From: Chondrilla cf. caribensis
Taxonomy: Eukaryota > Porifera > Demospongiae > Chondrillida > Chondrillidae
DNA length: 64,000 bases
Reading direction: 5' to 3'
Assembly: GCA_964020155.1 (NCBI GenBank)
Contig: OZ026552.1
Span: 2,874,916-2,938,915 of the forward strand
Shown here in pieces: positions 39,021 to 51,281 of this stretch (positions within the stretch are counted from its first letter, which is position 1; each line of letters begins with the position of its first letter). A program made the position numbers and the translations under genes. Under the pieces are notes generated by a model. The model had not been told where the DNA came from. It saw only the letters and a list, made by a program, of their open reading frames with translations, and did not search any database.

Positions 39021-42000
39021 ATGGCTGCCGCTGGTGGACCCGTGCCTCCTGTTCTGAAACCAATTCAGCCTTTGATAACAATTGGGAAACAGCTCGAAAA
39101 TAAGGAACCTGTGGTATCATTTTATGGTATGTTTCGAATGGGATGTATCCTAGTGGTCTACTAGCCTTAGGGGGTTCTGTGTTTGAAGCCCATTTTACCA
39201 CTGTTACCTCCTTTTAACTCTTATACTGGACATTTTTAGCTGAAGGAAATTATTCCTCTTCATTTTGGATTTCCATGTAGTGTATATGCACGCCATGCAA
39301 CTTGGAATAAAGGAAGCCAAGGGAGATCCTGGAGCCAAGCGTTACCTAGGAACTGTTATGGACAAAATGGAAGAAGTAAGTGCTCTTTTTGTCCAACTGA
39401 CATAATACTGAAAAGGTTTTTTCAGCTGCTCATCTCTTCAGAGCTCTCCGTGGGGTGATCTTCCTATAAATTTATCTTTCACTTTCTTAATTTATCATGG
39501 ATCACTTTTATCGTTCCTAGACAATTTTATAAATGGAACATAGCTATTTGTGTACTTGAGAACTGTACTCTGTTACTGTATGATAGAGGGGTATACTGAT
39601 ATGGGATCAGCCTTTCAGTTATCAGCTTATTGGTCAGTATCCTTCCTCTTGTCTGAATATTGGCTATGCTGTATGTAACTGCTGTAGCCAGTAGTGAATT
39701 GCACATATAATATTATTCAATAATAATTTTATGTAAGTTTTCTTTCAATTCCTGGTTTCATTTTCTTTTGAAGTTACTATGATATGGGAATGTTCAAAAC
39801 AAGGTCATCCATTTTGAATTGTTTTAAAAAGACTTTAATAGTTTTAATTTTCATGGTATTGCTGTTTCTCATGAGAGTAGACCCACTAACTCCTATACTA
39901 TCAGTATCGGCCTCCATTGGCCCTATTCTATCAGAATATCAGTTGAGTCCCGTATTTCCACACCTCTACCATACAACCATACACTCTGTGTGTAGTACGT
40001 TGTATATATGAATCCAAATGTGATATTATTATGTGATACAATTCCTCCCTGGATGCTAGTACATACGCACCAAGCCACCAATGTATGAACATATTACTGC
40101 ATACTGCGCATACAGAACCCTAGTTGGTACATACGTACGTACTCCTGTTACAGTTATATAGATGTTGCTCTTTATAAAACACACATTGGGGCCATCTTGT
40201 GTCTCTGCTGTACTTATGGGTTTGTTGCTGCCGTGTAAACAAGTAGTAATTGTTACATATACGTATGTATGTGCATAGATCAAGAAGAGGGCAGAGGATA
40301 AGGAGCCTTTCACTAATGACACTGTTGGTCAGGCGCATTTGGAAGAATATGCCTTGAAGCTGTTTGCATCTGCTGACAATGAGGACCGTGCTGGAAAATT
40401 CCACAAGTAAGTGCCTGGCTGTTTCTATCAACAGGATCTTTGAAACATCCTCATTATGTATTGTTTCTCTGTATTAACTCTGATACAGTTTAGATATAGT
40501 GTATAGACTAGTTGCTCTTGTCATTTACGTAACTCCCCATTCACATTGTCATGGGATCAAACCCTCGAATTTCCCTAATTTGTTCAAGCTATGCATACAG
40601 TACATCACATCTGTGGCTGATTTGTTGTGATTAGCAGTTTGTAGTGTAGTACATCCAACCAGACAGCCACGTACGTATGCTGCTTACTTTATCGTTTGTC
40701 CCAACCCTGCTAGGAATATGATCAAGTCCTACTACACAAGTAGTTTCCTTCTGGATGCTTTGAAGCAGTTTGGAGAAATATCTGATCAGGTAGGGTCTGA
40801 ATCACTTCATGCTTGATATTCTCATATACGTAGGTGTGTATGTGCACACAGTACATGTCCTACTTACGTAGGTACAGTACATGTCCTTCACTCAATATGT
40901 TTCAATTGGTTTAGGTAAATTATGACCTACATACCAGCGATTTTGTTATGATATTTGATTCGACCTCCATAATACTCTACCCACGCTAACCAATCCATGC
41001 CTTTAAGAAATTTGTTGTAGATTGGATGTTTCGGCATATCAAGTATAATTCATTGCTTCGTACGTAAATGTATGTGTGTACATGACTACAAACACACAAA
41101 CATTTCCATACAGTCCAAATTGCTCTGTACATTAGTACCTTGAAGAGCACACCAAACGTTTCTTTCTTGTAAGAGGTGTACTTACTCTCAGTACTGGTTG
41201 ATATACTTGGTATACATACATATGTACATCATCTAGAGACTGGATGAAGGGTATTCACCAACCAGAGTATGTACTTACCTGAGTACTTACTAAGAAAGTT
41301 GCACTGTATATTCACACACATTTGCCTCCTCATGGCGAAACACATGAACATGTACATATGTCAAAATACACACTTATGCACACACTCACAGGTGGCATGC
41401 ACACACCTGCATATGTACTGAAATAATCTGCCATTTACTGTGTGACTGCTTACAGATAGAACAAATGCAGAAGTATGCCAAATACAAGGCGGCAGAGATT
41501 GCAAAATGCTTAAAAACTGGTATTCAGCCAACCCCTGGTCCCCCAGGAGATGAAGGGACGCAGCTGCCAGTCCCACAACCCGCCACTATAGGATTTGGGA
41601 GTTATAACCCCGACAATGTTCCCCCAGGTACACAATACCCTGTTTATCCGGAAGGTGGGGTGGATACATATACCCCACCTCCAGACTCCTCCCATGACAG
41701 TCAACCACACCCTCCACCAGGCAGTGTCCCCGTCTATCCACCCCAGCCGGAACCCAGGAGGAGTCCAGTTCCCAAACCGCGATCCCATCATCCGCCTTCC
41801 CAACCCGAGCAGCTACCACCATCGCAGCCTCCTCCCACTCAAGTACAACCACCTCCGCCCACTACCACGCCTTCTATGTCTCTGAGTGGCATAACTCCTC
41901 ACCCAGGCCTAACATTCAAGGAGTACTCCTTGGCTAGTAAGTATTGCCGATACGCCTCCAGCGCTTTGGACTATGAAGATGCCAATACTGCTATTACCAA

Positions 42001-42046
42001 CCTGACAAAGGCACTGAGGTTACTTCAAACTGGAAAGGATAGCTGA
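39021..42046 (+). CDS. VTA1: VTA1/LIP5, VPS4 cofactor of the ESCRT-III pathway, five exons
   Basis: Exons 39021-39126, 39281-39375, 40279-40406, 40714-40789 and 41456-42046 join in phase to give 331 residues, close to the roughly 300 of animal VTA1. The N-terminal half (LKPIQPLITIGKQLENKEPV, HAMQLGIKEAKGDPGAKRYL, LKLFASADNEDRAGKFHK, SFLLDALKQFGEISDQ) is the tandem MIT-like helical region that binds ESCRT-III proteins. Residues about 160-285 are a Pro-rich linker with many PPP runs. The last 45 residues (KEYSLASKYCRYASSALDYE, DANTAITNLTKALRLLQTG) are the VTA domain, which dimerises and stimulates the AAA ATPase VPS4 during endosomal sorting, budding and cytokinesis. The ATG at 39021 starts the conserved N terminus. 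The gene converges with TMEM129, about 600 bases separating the two stops. Confidence 0.95.
41110..41309. mobile_element. MITE, family D (ACAGTCCAAVTTGCT ends), in VTA1 intron 4
   Basis: Begins acagtccaaattgctctgta and ends gagtacttactaagaaagttgcactgta, the inverted counterpart. Related sequences occur at 45496-45640, 45980-46015 and 62878-63042. Internal blocks accttgaagagcacacc and aagggtattcaccaaccaga are shared with 45496-45640. Confidence 0.55.
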
Positions 42047-42642
<596 letters not shown>

Positions 42643-43003
42643 TCATGTCACATTAGTCACATCTAAAACACAGAAGGTAGCTCTACACATTGGACATGGG
42701 GCTGTCCCTGTCATCCAACTCTGAGGATTACTCTGGTCCTGCCTACTAGCAAACCACTTTGCCATGCACCCCAAACACCACATTGGTCGACACTGGCAAC
42801 TCCGACATGGACCAGTCTGTGGGGGATCAGGAGATATTCTAAATACACACAGAAACAGTGAAAATGAACTAAAGAGAACTGAAAGATTGAAAATGATCAT
42901 CTGACAACACAACTTTGCCAGCAAGCACACTTGACCTGATTTCATATGTCTGTATAAACTCAACAAAACACTCAGACACACATATGTACATGCATGAAAA
43001 CGC

Positions 43004-43052
<49 letters not shown>

Positions 43053-46000
43053 GTTTCCTCATCACACATTTTGGTCAGTTTAACCTCACTCATACGTTGC
43101 AAACATCCAATACATGTCTCCAACATCTACAGGAACAATGAAACAGCATATAGCAATCAACTTTGGGTTTGAAGGCCATTGGAAGTTAGGAGCTCCTACT
43201 CACAGGAGACCCACGGGGCAGGTTAAATCGCGGATTCCTGTTGACTTGATCTGCAAATGCCAGCACAAACTGTTCACTGAGCGTTTGTCTGATGACGATA
43301 CTGCGAGCAGTTCTGACTGGAGCAGTGATCTTCTCTTTGAACTGAGCATACTCCAGTGAGTTCAGCCGAATATCTGAGAAATACAAAGAATTAAAGCTAT
43401 TAATTGTGTGTTGTGTGTGTGTGTGTGGTGTACACGTGTTTGTATGCTGTATGTGTGTGGTGCGTGTGTGTGTTTATATGTATATTTTGTGTGTGTACAT
43501 GTGTAGCATGTGTAGCATGTACAAGTGCACATGGTTTTAATGTGTATACAAGTGCATACTTACATACAAGTACATATTATTGATGTGATGTGTACATGTA
43601 CATATGTAAGTACATATGTATGTATATACTGTACAGAGTATTACCAAAGCTTTTAATATATCTGTTGGCACTGATCACCTACAAGCATCAGAAATTGTTA
43701 ATAAAGTAAAGGATCAAATCACAATCTGTAATTGGAAGAATTAACCTCCAAATTGTCTACCTCAATAGTTAGATATTGAGCAGTTCCAATGCCCTCAACT
43801 GCCAAAAGGTGTTCGTCTGATTTTGCTATGCTACACGAAATTATCAAGTCATGTGATAGTCACATGGTGCATACATACATTCGTACATGCAGTGTGTACA
43901 AAGTGCATACTTGATCACTGAATCATATTGCCGAAGTGCTTTGACACTGTGGGGACAAATTTTGAGGATCCATGTATCCGTGACAACTACTCTGTGAGCA
44001 CCCAATACTATGCCAGAGAAAAGTAAATCAATTATAATAATAATATTACATCAATAGTTACACAGCTGTGAATATACAATGAATCATATTCAATGCTCAG
44101 AAGAGGATTTCTGTTTGTATACGTATACGTATGTGCACACATGCGTACAAGTACGTATATTATTATATTGATGCGTTAACATAATAAAATCAATCTCACC
44201 TGACGTGAATTTGTCTATGTCTCTGAATTGTGCATTTATGTCAGAAATAACATTGCTACAAATGAAAAGAACATGATTACACTTTGTTCATTCTCCCAAA
44301 CAAAAAGATTGGATGACATTATTCATGTACATATGTCCACTGTGGACTGCCACCAACATTGTTAGACACAGAGATAATCTCCTGGTTACACTCACTCCAA
44401 CACACATGGAGTGCTGTATAACTTGTTCTCAACATGAGAAACTAGGGGTAGTGAATGGTACATTGGATGCATAGTGAAATATGGTTTGACAGATAAAGCT
44501 AGTATGTACCACACACTATGCACCATAGGTATTGACAATACAAGGCATTAACCCACGAGAAAGTGACAACAATGGCACTAAGTGGTTAATCATAGTGGAA
44601 AACATGATGAAACTATCTATCTAATGTCTCCGATGCATGTATGTCAACTGTGGACGGCCACCAACATCGCTAGACACATCATCTCCTGGTTACTCTCACT
44701 CCGGCACACACAGAGTGCTGCATAAGGTTTTCTCAACACGAGAAACAAGGGGTAGTGATTGCATAGCGGATGCATAATGAAATGTGGTTTGACAGATAAA
44801 ACTAGTACAGTATGTACCACACACTGGAACACCTGGCAGTAACCCCATGATAAAGTGACAGCAATATTACAAGGTCAAATCACCGTGGTAGAAATGATAA
44901 CCCATCTTTCCAAACATCTCCATAAATATGTCGTAAATCTTGTTCGTTTTAATGCATTTGTTCCCACCCCCAGAGTGGACTGGGTTTGATCGATGTGTTC
45001 ACACCACTCACTAAATTGGTTCCTGGCAGTGTGCAAGATCTCTGAGTAGTGGATGCTGCTTCCAGTTCCCTCTGTACCAGTAGTACCCCACTGCCACACC
45101 AGTACATGTTACCAGCATGCTGCACACTACTAGTAGCTGTGTGTACCACTGAGAGTGTAGGATCTGTGAGTGGATGAGGTTGAGTGGAAGTTGTTTATGT
45201 AGACAGTTGTGATGGTGAGAGGTATGGTTGTAAGGTGTGGTAATGGGAGGTGTGGTGGTGGAAGGTGTGGTGGTGGGAGGTGTGGTGGTGAGGTGTGGTG
45301 GTGGAAGGTGTGTACATGAGAGGTGTGGTGGTGAGGTGTGTTGGTGAGAGGTGTGGTGGTGGGAGGTCTGTTGGTGGAAGGTCCGTTGGTGGAAGGTCCG
45401 TTGGTGGGAGGTGTGGTGGTGGAAGATGTAGTGGTGAGACAGTACCTTCAAACCACCTGCATTCACACACTTGTAATCATAACATATACACACCTACAGT
45501 CCAACTTGCTTAGTGAGTACCTTGAAGGGCACACCTAATCTGTACTTCTTATCAGATGTACTTGCTATAAGGACTGGTTAAGATAGTGTACATGAACTAG
45601 GGACTGAGTGAAGTGCACTCCCTAACCAGAAGCACGTATGTAGGATTCTGCCCAGACCATCTTTAGTAAGGTAATCTGGTGAGCTTCGGTGTTTGTATAT
45701 TTGCTATGTATTTGTATACCCCACCACAATCCAGACTGCTGTTTTGTTAATTTAATTATAGTGGGCGAAAGTATGGCTAGGTCACTAAATTCCAAATATA
45801 TTATTATTAATTCAGTGATCAGCTGCAGCATGAAATGATAACAGGCACAGTTGCTACTACATATTTAGGCAGAATACGGAAAAACTGGTTGGAATACAGC
45901 TAGTGGTGGTCATTCTATAGTCTGTGGTGGTTGGCCCCGACCACACCCGACCAGTGTGGGCAGAACCATGCCTATGTATATATACCAACCCAGGTACTTT

Positions 46001-46256
46001 CTAAGGAAGTTGCACTGGAATTATTATTATACCAAACACAAGTACAAATGAGCTCAGAACAGACTCTTCGCAATCACTATCATAGAAAACTCACACTGTT
46101 AGGGTACATGAAGTACACTGCTAGTACGTAAAGGGCTGGTAGGAGTGAATGCACCACAACCATGATGGTTGTCCTCTTTAGATGGTACTTCACAAAGTTC
46201 AGCTCCTATTACAGTGAGTTAAATGGAATATCCAAGGATACAGCCTACAGTGTATG

Positions 46257-46318
<62 letters not shown>

Positions 46319-47021
46319 AAACATGTGCGCCTGTTTCTTTCCTTATCTCATCTCACACAAGTCATCAGCAAGGCAAACACACCTCATAGCCGAACCACCC
46401 GAAGTTATCCAAAATTGACTGCAAGTAGAAACCAAGACTTCTAAATTCTTGAGGAACCATTCCTACGATATTAGTGAGACATGAAGAGTGGAAGACACTA
46501 ATTAGTACTATAGTTAGGTACTATACGTATGACAAACAAACTCGTATACTTTTAGTTGTGTTGCAAAAGTAGAATGACAGGCTAACTTGGAATTCGTACC
46601 CTCGAGGACTATTACCATCGGGCTAGACGCCAGTGATATCTTTATGGATGATTGAAACTGTTGGACCTACCACTGAAGATACTCGTCAATAGCGCAATGC
46701 TATCAGTGTCTATTCCAAGTGACCTCCGGGACATCTAGCCTTTAGAGATGAAACCACAGAATTGTACAGAGCGTGTCCTCTCATCAATACAGTGAGTAAA
46801 ATGACAAATATACTCGTATAAAATTCGTTGTGTTGGAAAATCAGACAAGCTGAATGGTAGCCTCGAAGACTATTAACATCCAGGTATTGATACAAGCATA
46901 GATACTTGAGATCTTATGATACAAGTATATGTCAGTGATATCACATATGTATAATACCTGTTATTTCCGCAGCAGCAAAAAAACAATAGACTATTGTAAA
47001 CAAGATCATTTCGGCGGCCAT
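42643..47021 (-). CDS. TMEM129: TMEM129-type ER ubiquitin ligase, eleven exons
   Basis: Minus-strand exons: 47021-46958, 46462-46383, 46205-46095, 45163-45012, 44255-44200, 44007-43911, 43830-43746, 43678-43645, 43373-43204, 43126-43052, 42816-42643. All phases join, giving 365 residues; the human protein has about the same length. Membrane segments are at residues 4-19 (MILFTIVYCFFAAA), 59-81 and about 94-116 (VVCSMLVTCTGVAVGYYW). The middle part carries NAQFRDIDKFTS and RVVVTDTWILK. The C terminus is the unusual Cys-only RING (TGPCRSCQCRPMWCLGC, KWFASRQDQ, PCPMCRATFCVLDV), preceded by CIGC. In mammals TMEM129 is an ER-membrane E3 that works with Derlin-1 in ER-associated degradation. The first ATG sits in a short exon that starts the first membrane segment. 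The exon 10 donor lies directly in a (GT)n tract. Confidence 0.93.
43009..43052. repeat. (CA)n microsatellite abutting a TMEM129 splice donor
   Basis: On the minus strand the tract reads (GT)n and begins immediately after the last base of TMEM129 exon 10, so the donor GT is itself part of the microsatellite. Confidence 0.95.
44335..44826. repeat. Tandem duplication in TMEM129 intron 4, about 185 bp each
   Basis: Copies 44335-44519 and 44641-44826 share gtggacngccaccaacat, atctcctggttac, ctcaacangagaaacnaggg and atatggtttgacagataaa in order. The start-to-start distance is about 306 bases. Confidence 0.85.
45210..45445. repeat. GGTGTGGTGGT-rich minisatellite in TMEM129 intron 3
   Basis: Units of about 10-20 bases built from gtggtgggaggt and ggtggaaggt repeat more than a dozen times. 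On the minus strand this gives a spurious His/Thr/Pro frame that runs into TMEM129 exon 4. Confidence 0.9.
45496..45640. mobile_element. MITE, family D, copy with one clear end
   Basis: Starts acagtccaacttgcttagtg agtaccttgaagggcacacc and runs to about actccctaaccagaagc. The expected inverted end (ggtactttctaaggaagttgc) lies 340 bases further, at about 45993-46013, suggesting an insertion between the two. Confidence 0.45.
46259..46316. repeat. (GT)n microsatellite in TMEM129 intron 2
   Basis: About 28 GT units, located 54 bases upstream (in gene sense) of the exon 3 acceptor. Confidence 0.97.
46540..46890. repeat. Diverged tandem duplication in TMEM129 intron 1
   Basis: Blocks at about 46530-46620 and 46795-46885 share atgacaaanaaactcgtata, gttgtgttgnaaaa, and cctcgangactattanca. 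Confidence 0.6.
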
Positions 47022-47515
47022 ATTCTACGAATTGCGCAATGCCCAAACATTGCGGTCGAGTACATGTACTATAGCCCTAATTTATACGTCTATATCAGCC
47101 TATGAAGGTATATTGCTGCAATATAAAATTGCCGGTTTGTACATATTAGAGCGTCGATACCAATGACAGCTCGTGATGTGACAGCACTTGATTCAGATTC
47201 GAACACGTTCCGATCAAACCTGAGTGATTCTGTTCTCTTTGAGATTTGACTTTTGTCCTGTCGAGTAAGTTTGTTAGTTGGTCCAGGTGATGGGCCTATG
47301 CTACAGTGTAACAACTATTTGTAACTATGTTTTATACGTTTTCCAATGGCATGTAGCTAGTATTCCTACAATATACAACCCGTACGCGTGGTCGCTTTAA
47401 CCACATGCTTTTGTCGTCTGCAAATGTGTACATTTGATAAATTATTCATGCCTCTACGTCGATCTGTGTTCAATTTAATTTCCCATATATACTATTTTGG
47501 TTGCAGGTGATTGTA
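47022..47515. promoter_or_regulatory. Divergent TMEM129/URAD promoter region
   Basis: The two start codons point away from each other, 494 bases apart. The region just upstream of TMEM129 has raised CpG (ttcggcggcca, attgcgcaatg, ttgcggtcg). A gtaagt at about 47265 and a ttgcag acceptor ending at 47506 suggest a non-coding first URAD exon around 47150-47264. No TATA box was assigned. Confidence 0.45.
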
Positions 47516-48079
47516 ATGGCTACTTCAACAGACAAATTTTCCTTGGAAATGGTGAATAAGATGAAATCCGACGAATTTATTAGAATATTTGGGGAAATAG
47601 TGGAACACAGTCCACTTTTAATGGCTGCTGTGTCCACAAAACGCCCCTTCCATAGTCTCCGGCACTTCCATGCTTCAATAGTTGATGTCATTTCCCGTTT
47701 ACCGTCAGATGTAAAAGAGGGAGTGTTGCTAATGTATCCTGATCTAGGCTCGAAACTGGAAGGCCTTTCTGATTCTTCCCAAAATGAACACAAGATTTCT
47801 GGTCTAGTTGGTCTACCTGCACTTCAAATTGATCTTCTCAGAAGGTTAAATCGTATATATCGTTCCCGAAACAATTTTCCCTTCATCCTTTGTATGAAGG
47901 AGAACAAAGCTTGTGATGTCCTCGGTCACATGGAAGCCAGACTGACGAAACATCGAAATGTTGCCATGGAGATCGGCCTCGGAGAAGTGTGCAAAATTGC
48001 CTGGTACCGTCTTATAGATCTTTGTGAAGAAGATGAATCCATCTCAATTGGACCAGCTGTGCATGATAGCAAATTGTAG
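47516..48079 (+). CDS. URAD: OHCU decarboxylase (URAD), peroxisomal, urate degradation
   Basis: One coding exon of 187 residues, with an acceptor (ttgcag) nine bases before the ATG. The family catalyses the third step of urate breakdown, decarboxylating 2-oxo-4-hydroxy-4-carboxy-5-ureidoimidazoline to S-allantoin. Visible motifs: FGEIVEHSPLLMAAVSTKRP with the catalytic His, LPSDVKEGVLLMYPDL, the helix RLNRIYRSRNNFPFILCMKE, and GLGEVCKIAWYRL near the end. The protein ends in SKL, a type 1 peroxisomal targeting signal, as expected for this pathway. One departure: the second conserved motif is usually HPDL and reads YPDL here. It is divergent from TMEM129. A cytosolic ureidoimidazoline decarboxylase homologue is the only alternative, and the SKL argues against it. 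Confidence 0.93.
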   Translation: MATSTDKFSLEMVNKMKSDEFIRIFGEIVEHSPLLMAAVSTKRPFHSLRHFHASIVDVISRLPSDVKEGVLLMYPDLGSKLEGLSDSSQNEHKISGLVGLPALQIDLLRRLNRIYRSRNNFPFILCMKENKACDVLGHMEARLTKHRNVAMEIGLGEVCKIAWYRLIDLCEEDESISIGPAVHDSKL

Positions 48080-48329
48080 TTCAGGAGCATGTTATTGTAT
48101 AATTGTATGTTGCGTATTTATTCACATAGTACAGTTACATAGTTCTGCTCGGTGTTCACCTGATGTTGTGCATTATAAAACAAGATCAAATATATGAATC
48201 AGATATACAGAAGCATTAATTAACTGTTACTGTGAACTATGTGATGGCGAAGTGTACATTATAAGATATTCATTTTGCCATGCATTTTAATCTGCAAGTT
48301 TCAGAGTAAATTGACCTGTCCTGTTGGAC

Positions 48330-48735
48330 GTCATGTTAGCTGATAATGTATGTAATTGCCAAGAACTGTCCTGTCCAACGTCATGTTAACTGATAATGTA
48401 TGTAATAGCCATGTATATGTCATTGATGTAGTGAAGGACGTAGAGTCATGAATCCCATCCATGCAGCAGTACATTTCTATGAAGAGTGTAGCTGTTATCT
48501 GATGGATGCACCCTCTCCAGCTGTTATTATATATAGTCTCTGTTTTTAAAGAAATATTGTAAATCTCGAGCACAACGCCGTCATACTGCCATGGTTGTGG
48601 ACATCAGGCAAATTTCACAAAATGAAAAAAATTATCTATTGCATATTCATACAAATGATGGCTTGATTAAATCTCTCTGGTTGACTCTGATACTTGTGGT
48701 AAAAATGGCCTCATATGTTGTTGAGCCAGACAATT
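48330..48735 (-). pseudogene. Decayed fragment of the seven-helix family
   Basis: The minus strand reads GCIHQITATLFIEMYCCMDG, then NYIHYQLT. These correspond to RGYVNQITATLTLSIGMYCW and EHYQLTRSN of the intact genes, but with frame breaks and a 52-base internal duplication (48331-48360 repeated at 48383-48412). Up to about 48735, traces of the exon 2 start (ctgatacttgtgg and the following bases) persist. No C-terminal half remains. Confidence 0.7.
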
Positions 48736-49555
48736 TTTGGTTATTACAAATGCCATGCATGTTGCCACCGGTAAGGATAATGATGCATTCAATTTTATTT
48801 AACATGTAATTTTTGTGCTTTGACCTTTACATTAATTACAATTAAAGTATATATTGCATTTTTTGCAAGCCATAATATGATTTAACTTTTTGATTCATGA
48901 TATCTTCGAGAATTCTAATTTTTACCAACATAGGAACAAAATGCTGCAAGTTCTCATGATCTGCTTCTGAAATTAATTTCATTGACAAGTAATTTGGATT
49001 ATGATAATTAATGTGCATTAAGTATTGATTTGTTGAATTATTCAATATTTTACAGAATTCCTTCAGTATCTATATTTCAGTGATAGATTTATTAGAGTGT
49101 AACAATGAACCATATCCACTGGCAGGCAGAAATGATGTGTGTACAGAGTGTATTTGTCAACAATTAACTAGTAAATAAACTTGAAACTACATCAGTTGCT
49201 GTATAAGTATGCATTCATTATTAATTGAAAATTTGTAATTCAATGCCACATTGAAGTAACAATTGCAATTATTTATAAACATGACCCAAAATTTCTTTGA
49301 TAATGCATACCATGACTTTCACTATGTGTATGTATTAACATCAACATTCCTCATGTTCCATGACTGTAACACTGTTACTATCCATACTCTACACAGTGTT
49401 CTACGACTAATATATACAAAGGCACAACCATAAAATACTTGTGCATATTAAGAACGACACACGCATTGTAACTATCAAAGATACTATATATTATGTGCAC
49501 ACACAATGTTTAAATGTGATCACTTGTGGTTATTCATAATACAACCATCCATGTA
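48736..49555. other. Non-coding AT-rich spacer
   Basis: No gene or clear repeat. An aataaa at about 49173 on the plus strand is the only signal noted. Confidence 0.45.
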
Positions 49556-51281
49556 TTATATGAGTATCATCTCCTCATCATTCATTCTTCCAGTATTGTT
49601 AGGGGAGCTCTCAATGTTGTCACGATCATGGTCTTGGTGGTGTGTGGTATGGAAGAGAATATTTCGGCCAAAGTACAATAGTGCAGTAATCAATAATGAG
49701 GAGAAGGCTGTTGAAATGATGTGTGAGCCATCGAATGATGTCCGAAAGTTATCATTTGCAATTGCGACAAACACAGAGCTAAAGAAACTCAGGTTAACCG
49801 ATGCTAATATAGCAAAGATTAGAAAGCAGCATCCTCTCAACTGTACCCTCCTTCTATGCACACAGCAGTGAGTGAGGAATGATGTGATAGCTATGACCAA
49901 AATGGAAACACTAATATATACGGCACAGTATGCTATTGCATACAAAGGAGAGGCGATCAACAACATCAAATAGTATGCAAAGTATCCAGTGAGTATCTGC
50001 TGGTAATAAACCATTCCTGTCCATCCAGCTGACTTGATGATGTTGCATCCTCGAGACGTGCACTTCTTCCTGTTAGTGCCACATCTGGTGTTTGTTGTGT
50101 GTTTGTTGATGTAGTAGACTAGAAAGGGTAACTCCAGTAGGAATATCCCCCCAGTTGCATACAACATGTAATATCCCGGGGTGGAGCAGGGTAGGTACAA
50201 TTCTGGGAGTGCATTTGACCTAGTTAACTGATAATGTTCAAATTCGTCAAGTATGATGTAGTGAAGGACGTAGAGTGTCACAAATCCCATCCAGCAGTAC
50301 ATTCCTATGGAGAGTGTCAGCGTAGCTGTTATCTGGTTGACATACCCTCTCTTGCTGTTGGTTTCCCTGAGATAAGTGACATAGTTGTAAAACCTGAGAA
50401 CTACCCATACTGCTATGGGTGTTGCCATCAGATGACAAGTGAAACAAATGATGTACACAGAAATCGCATGTTCACAGAACGACCATTGATTTGTATACAA
50501 TGTGATAAATCTTGTTTTTTTTGTAATTACTTTAGTGTATACATGTTCACTCGTTTCTTTATCACTCAAGATGGTTTGTTGAAGATTATTAGTAGTACTT
50601 GTATGTGTTACCACCTGTAGGAAAAAGTACAGTGATGCAAAATTAAGTCACATTTGGATGAAAATACCTGATTGCATTTCACACTTAGTATAATACCACT
50701 ATGGTTTTATTGAAAATTCAACTCACTAAGGCAATGAAATCCTGCAATAACCGAACTCTTCCACCATTGGAACAAAATGTGGGTGGTGTCCAGCAATATA
50801 TTTCTTCAACAGTAGATACAGATTCTGGGTAGGAAGGATCACGTATTTTTCTGTTTAAAGGTGCTCCAAGCGCATACAGCAGAAGTGGGGGGAAAGTGTG
50901 GAGAACATGCTTTCTTACAGCAATTATAACGATGCACCCTTCTTGTCCTGGACTGCAGCAGGTATTGGTGTAGTTTCTTGTGCTGTTAGTCTCAGAAGTG
51001 GTGGTGTTAAAACGGACGATGATTAAAGAGTGACTCTGAATTCTCCTAGCAGACATATCTAGCAGAGAATCTGACTCACGATGTGCTGTATGGCGATTTG
51101 TCTTCAGACCTGTGTTAAAGGCACCGAGGAGGTCCTCCACTGTGCTGATACACTGTCCATTGAATGGCAAGTTATCCGAACTAATATTTGCTATCACATC
51201 TCCTGAGGCCTTGGCAGACTTGAGAATCAGGTATAATATGATAACAAGCAGCACAGTAGGGAATCTCATGTCGATTTCCAC
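49556..51281 (-). CDS. Seven-helix membrane protein, family copy 1
   Basis: Two exons: 51281-50727 (signal peptide and ectodomain) and 50614-49556 (membrane part), joined in phase 0 across a gtgagt/cctacag intron; 537 residues. The signal peptide is MRFPTVLLVIILYLILKSAKA. The ectodomain (about 165 residues) has N-glycosylation sites and conserved cysteines in NTCCSPGQEGC and YCWTPPTFC. Exon 2 carries about seven hydrophobic segments, with conserved loops HYQLTRSNALPELYLPCST, TNTRCGTNRKKCTSRGCNII and SAGWTGMVYY between them. The start may be the first or second Met. I do not recognise the family; no DRY or NPxxY motif of class A receptors is present. A receptor-like role is inference from topology only. 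The C-terminal tail is variable among the copies. Confidence 0.75.

Noticed and set aside
45011..45493. His/Thr/Pro-rich 160-codon minus-strand frame as one protein
   Set aside because: Only 45163-45012 is a TMEM129 exon; the rest translates the minisatellite of intron 3.
50234..50620. Plus-strand frames opposite the seven-helix genes (also 54351-54539, 54984-55205)
   Set aside because: Shadows of the minus-strand coding exons; the same shadow appears in each gene copy.
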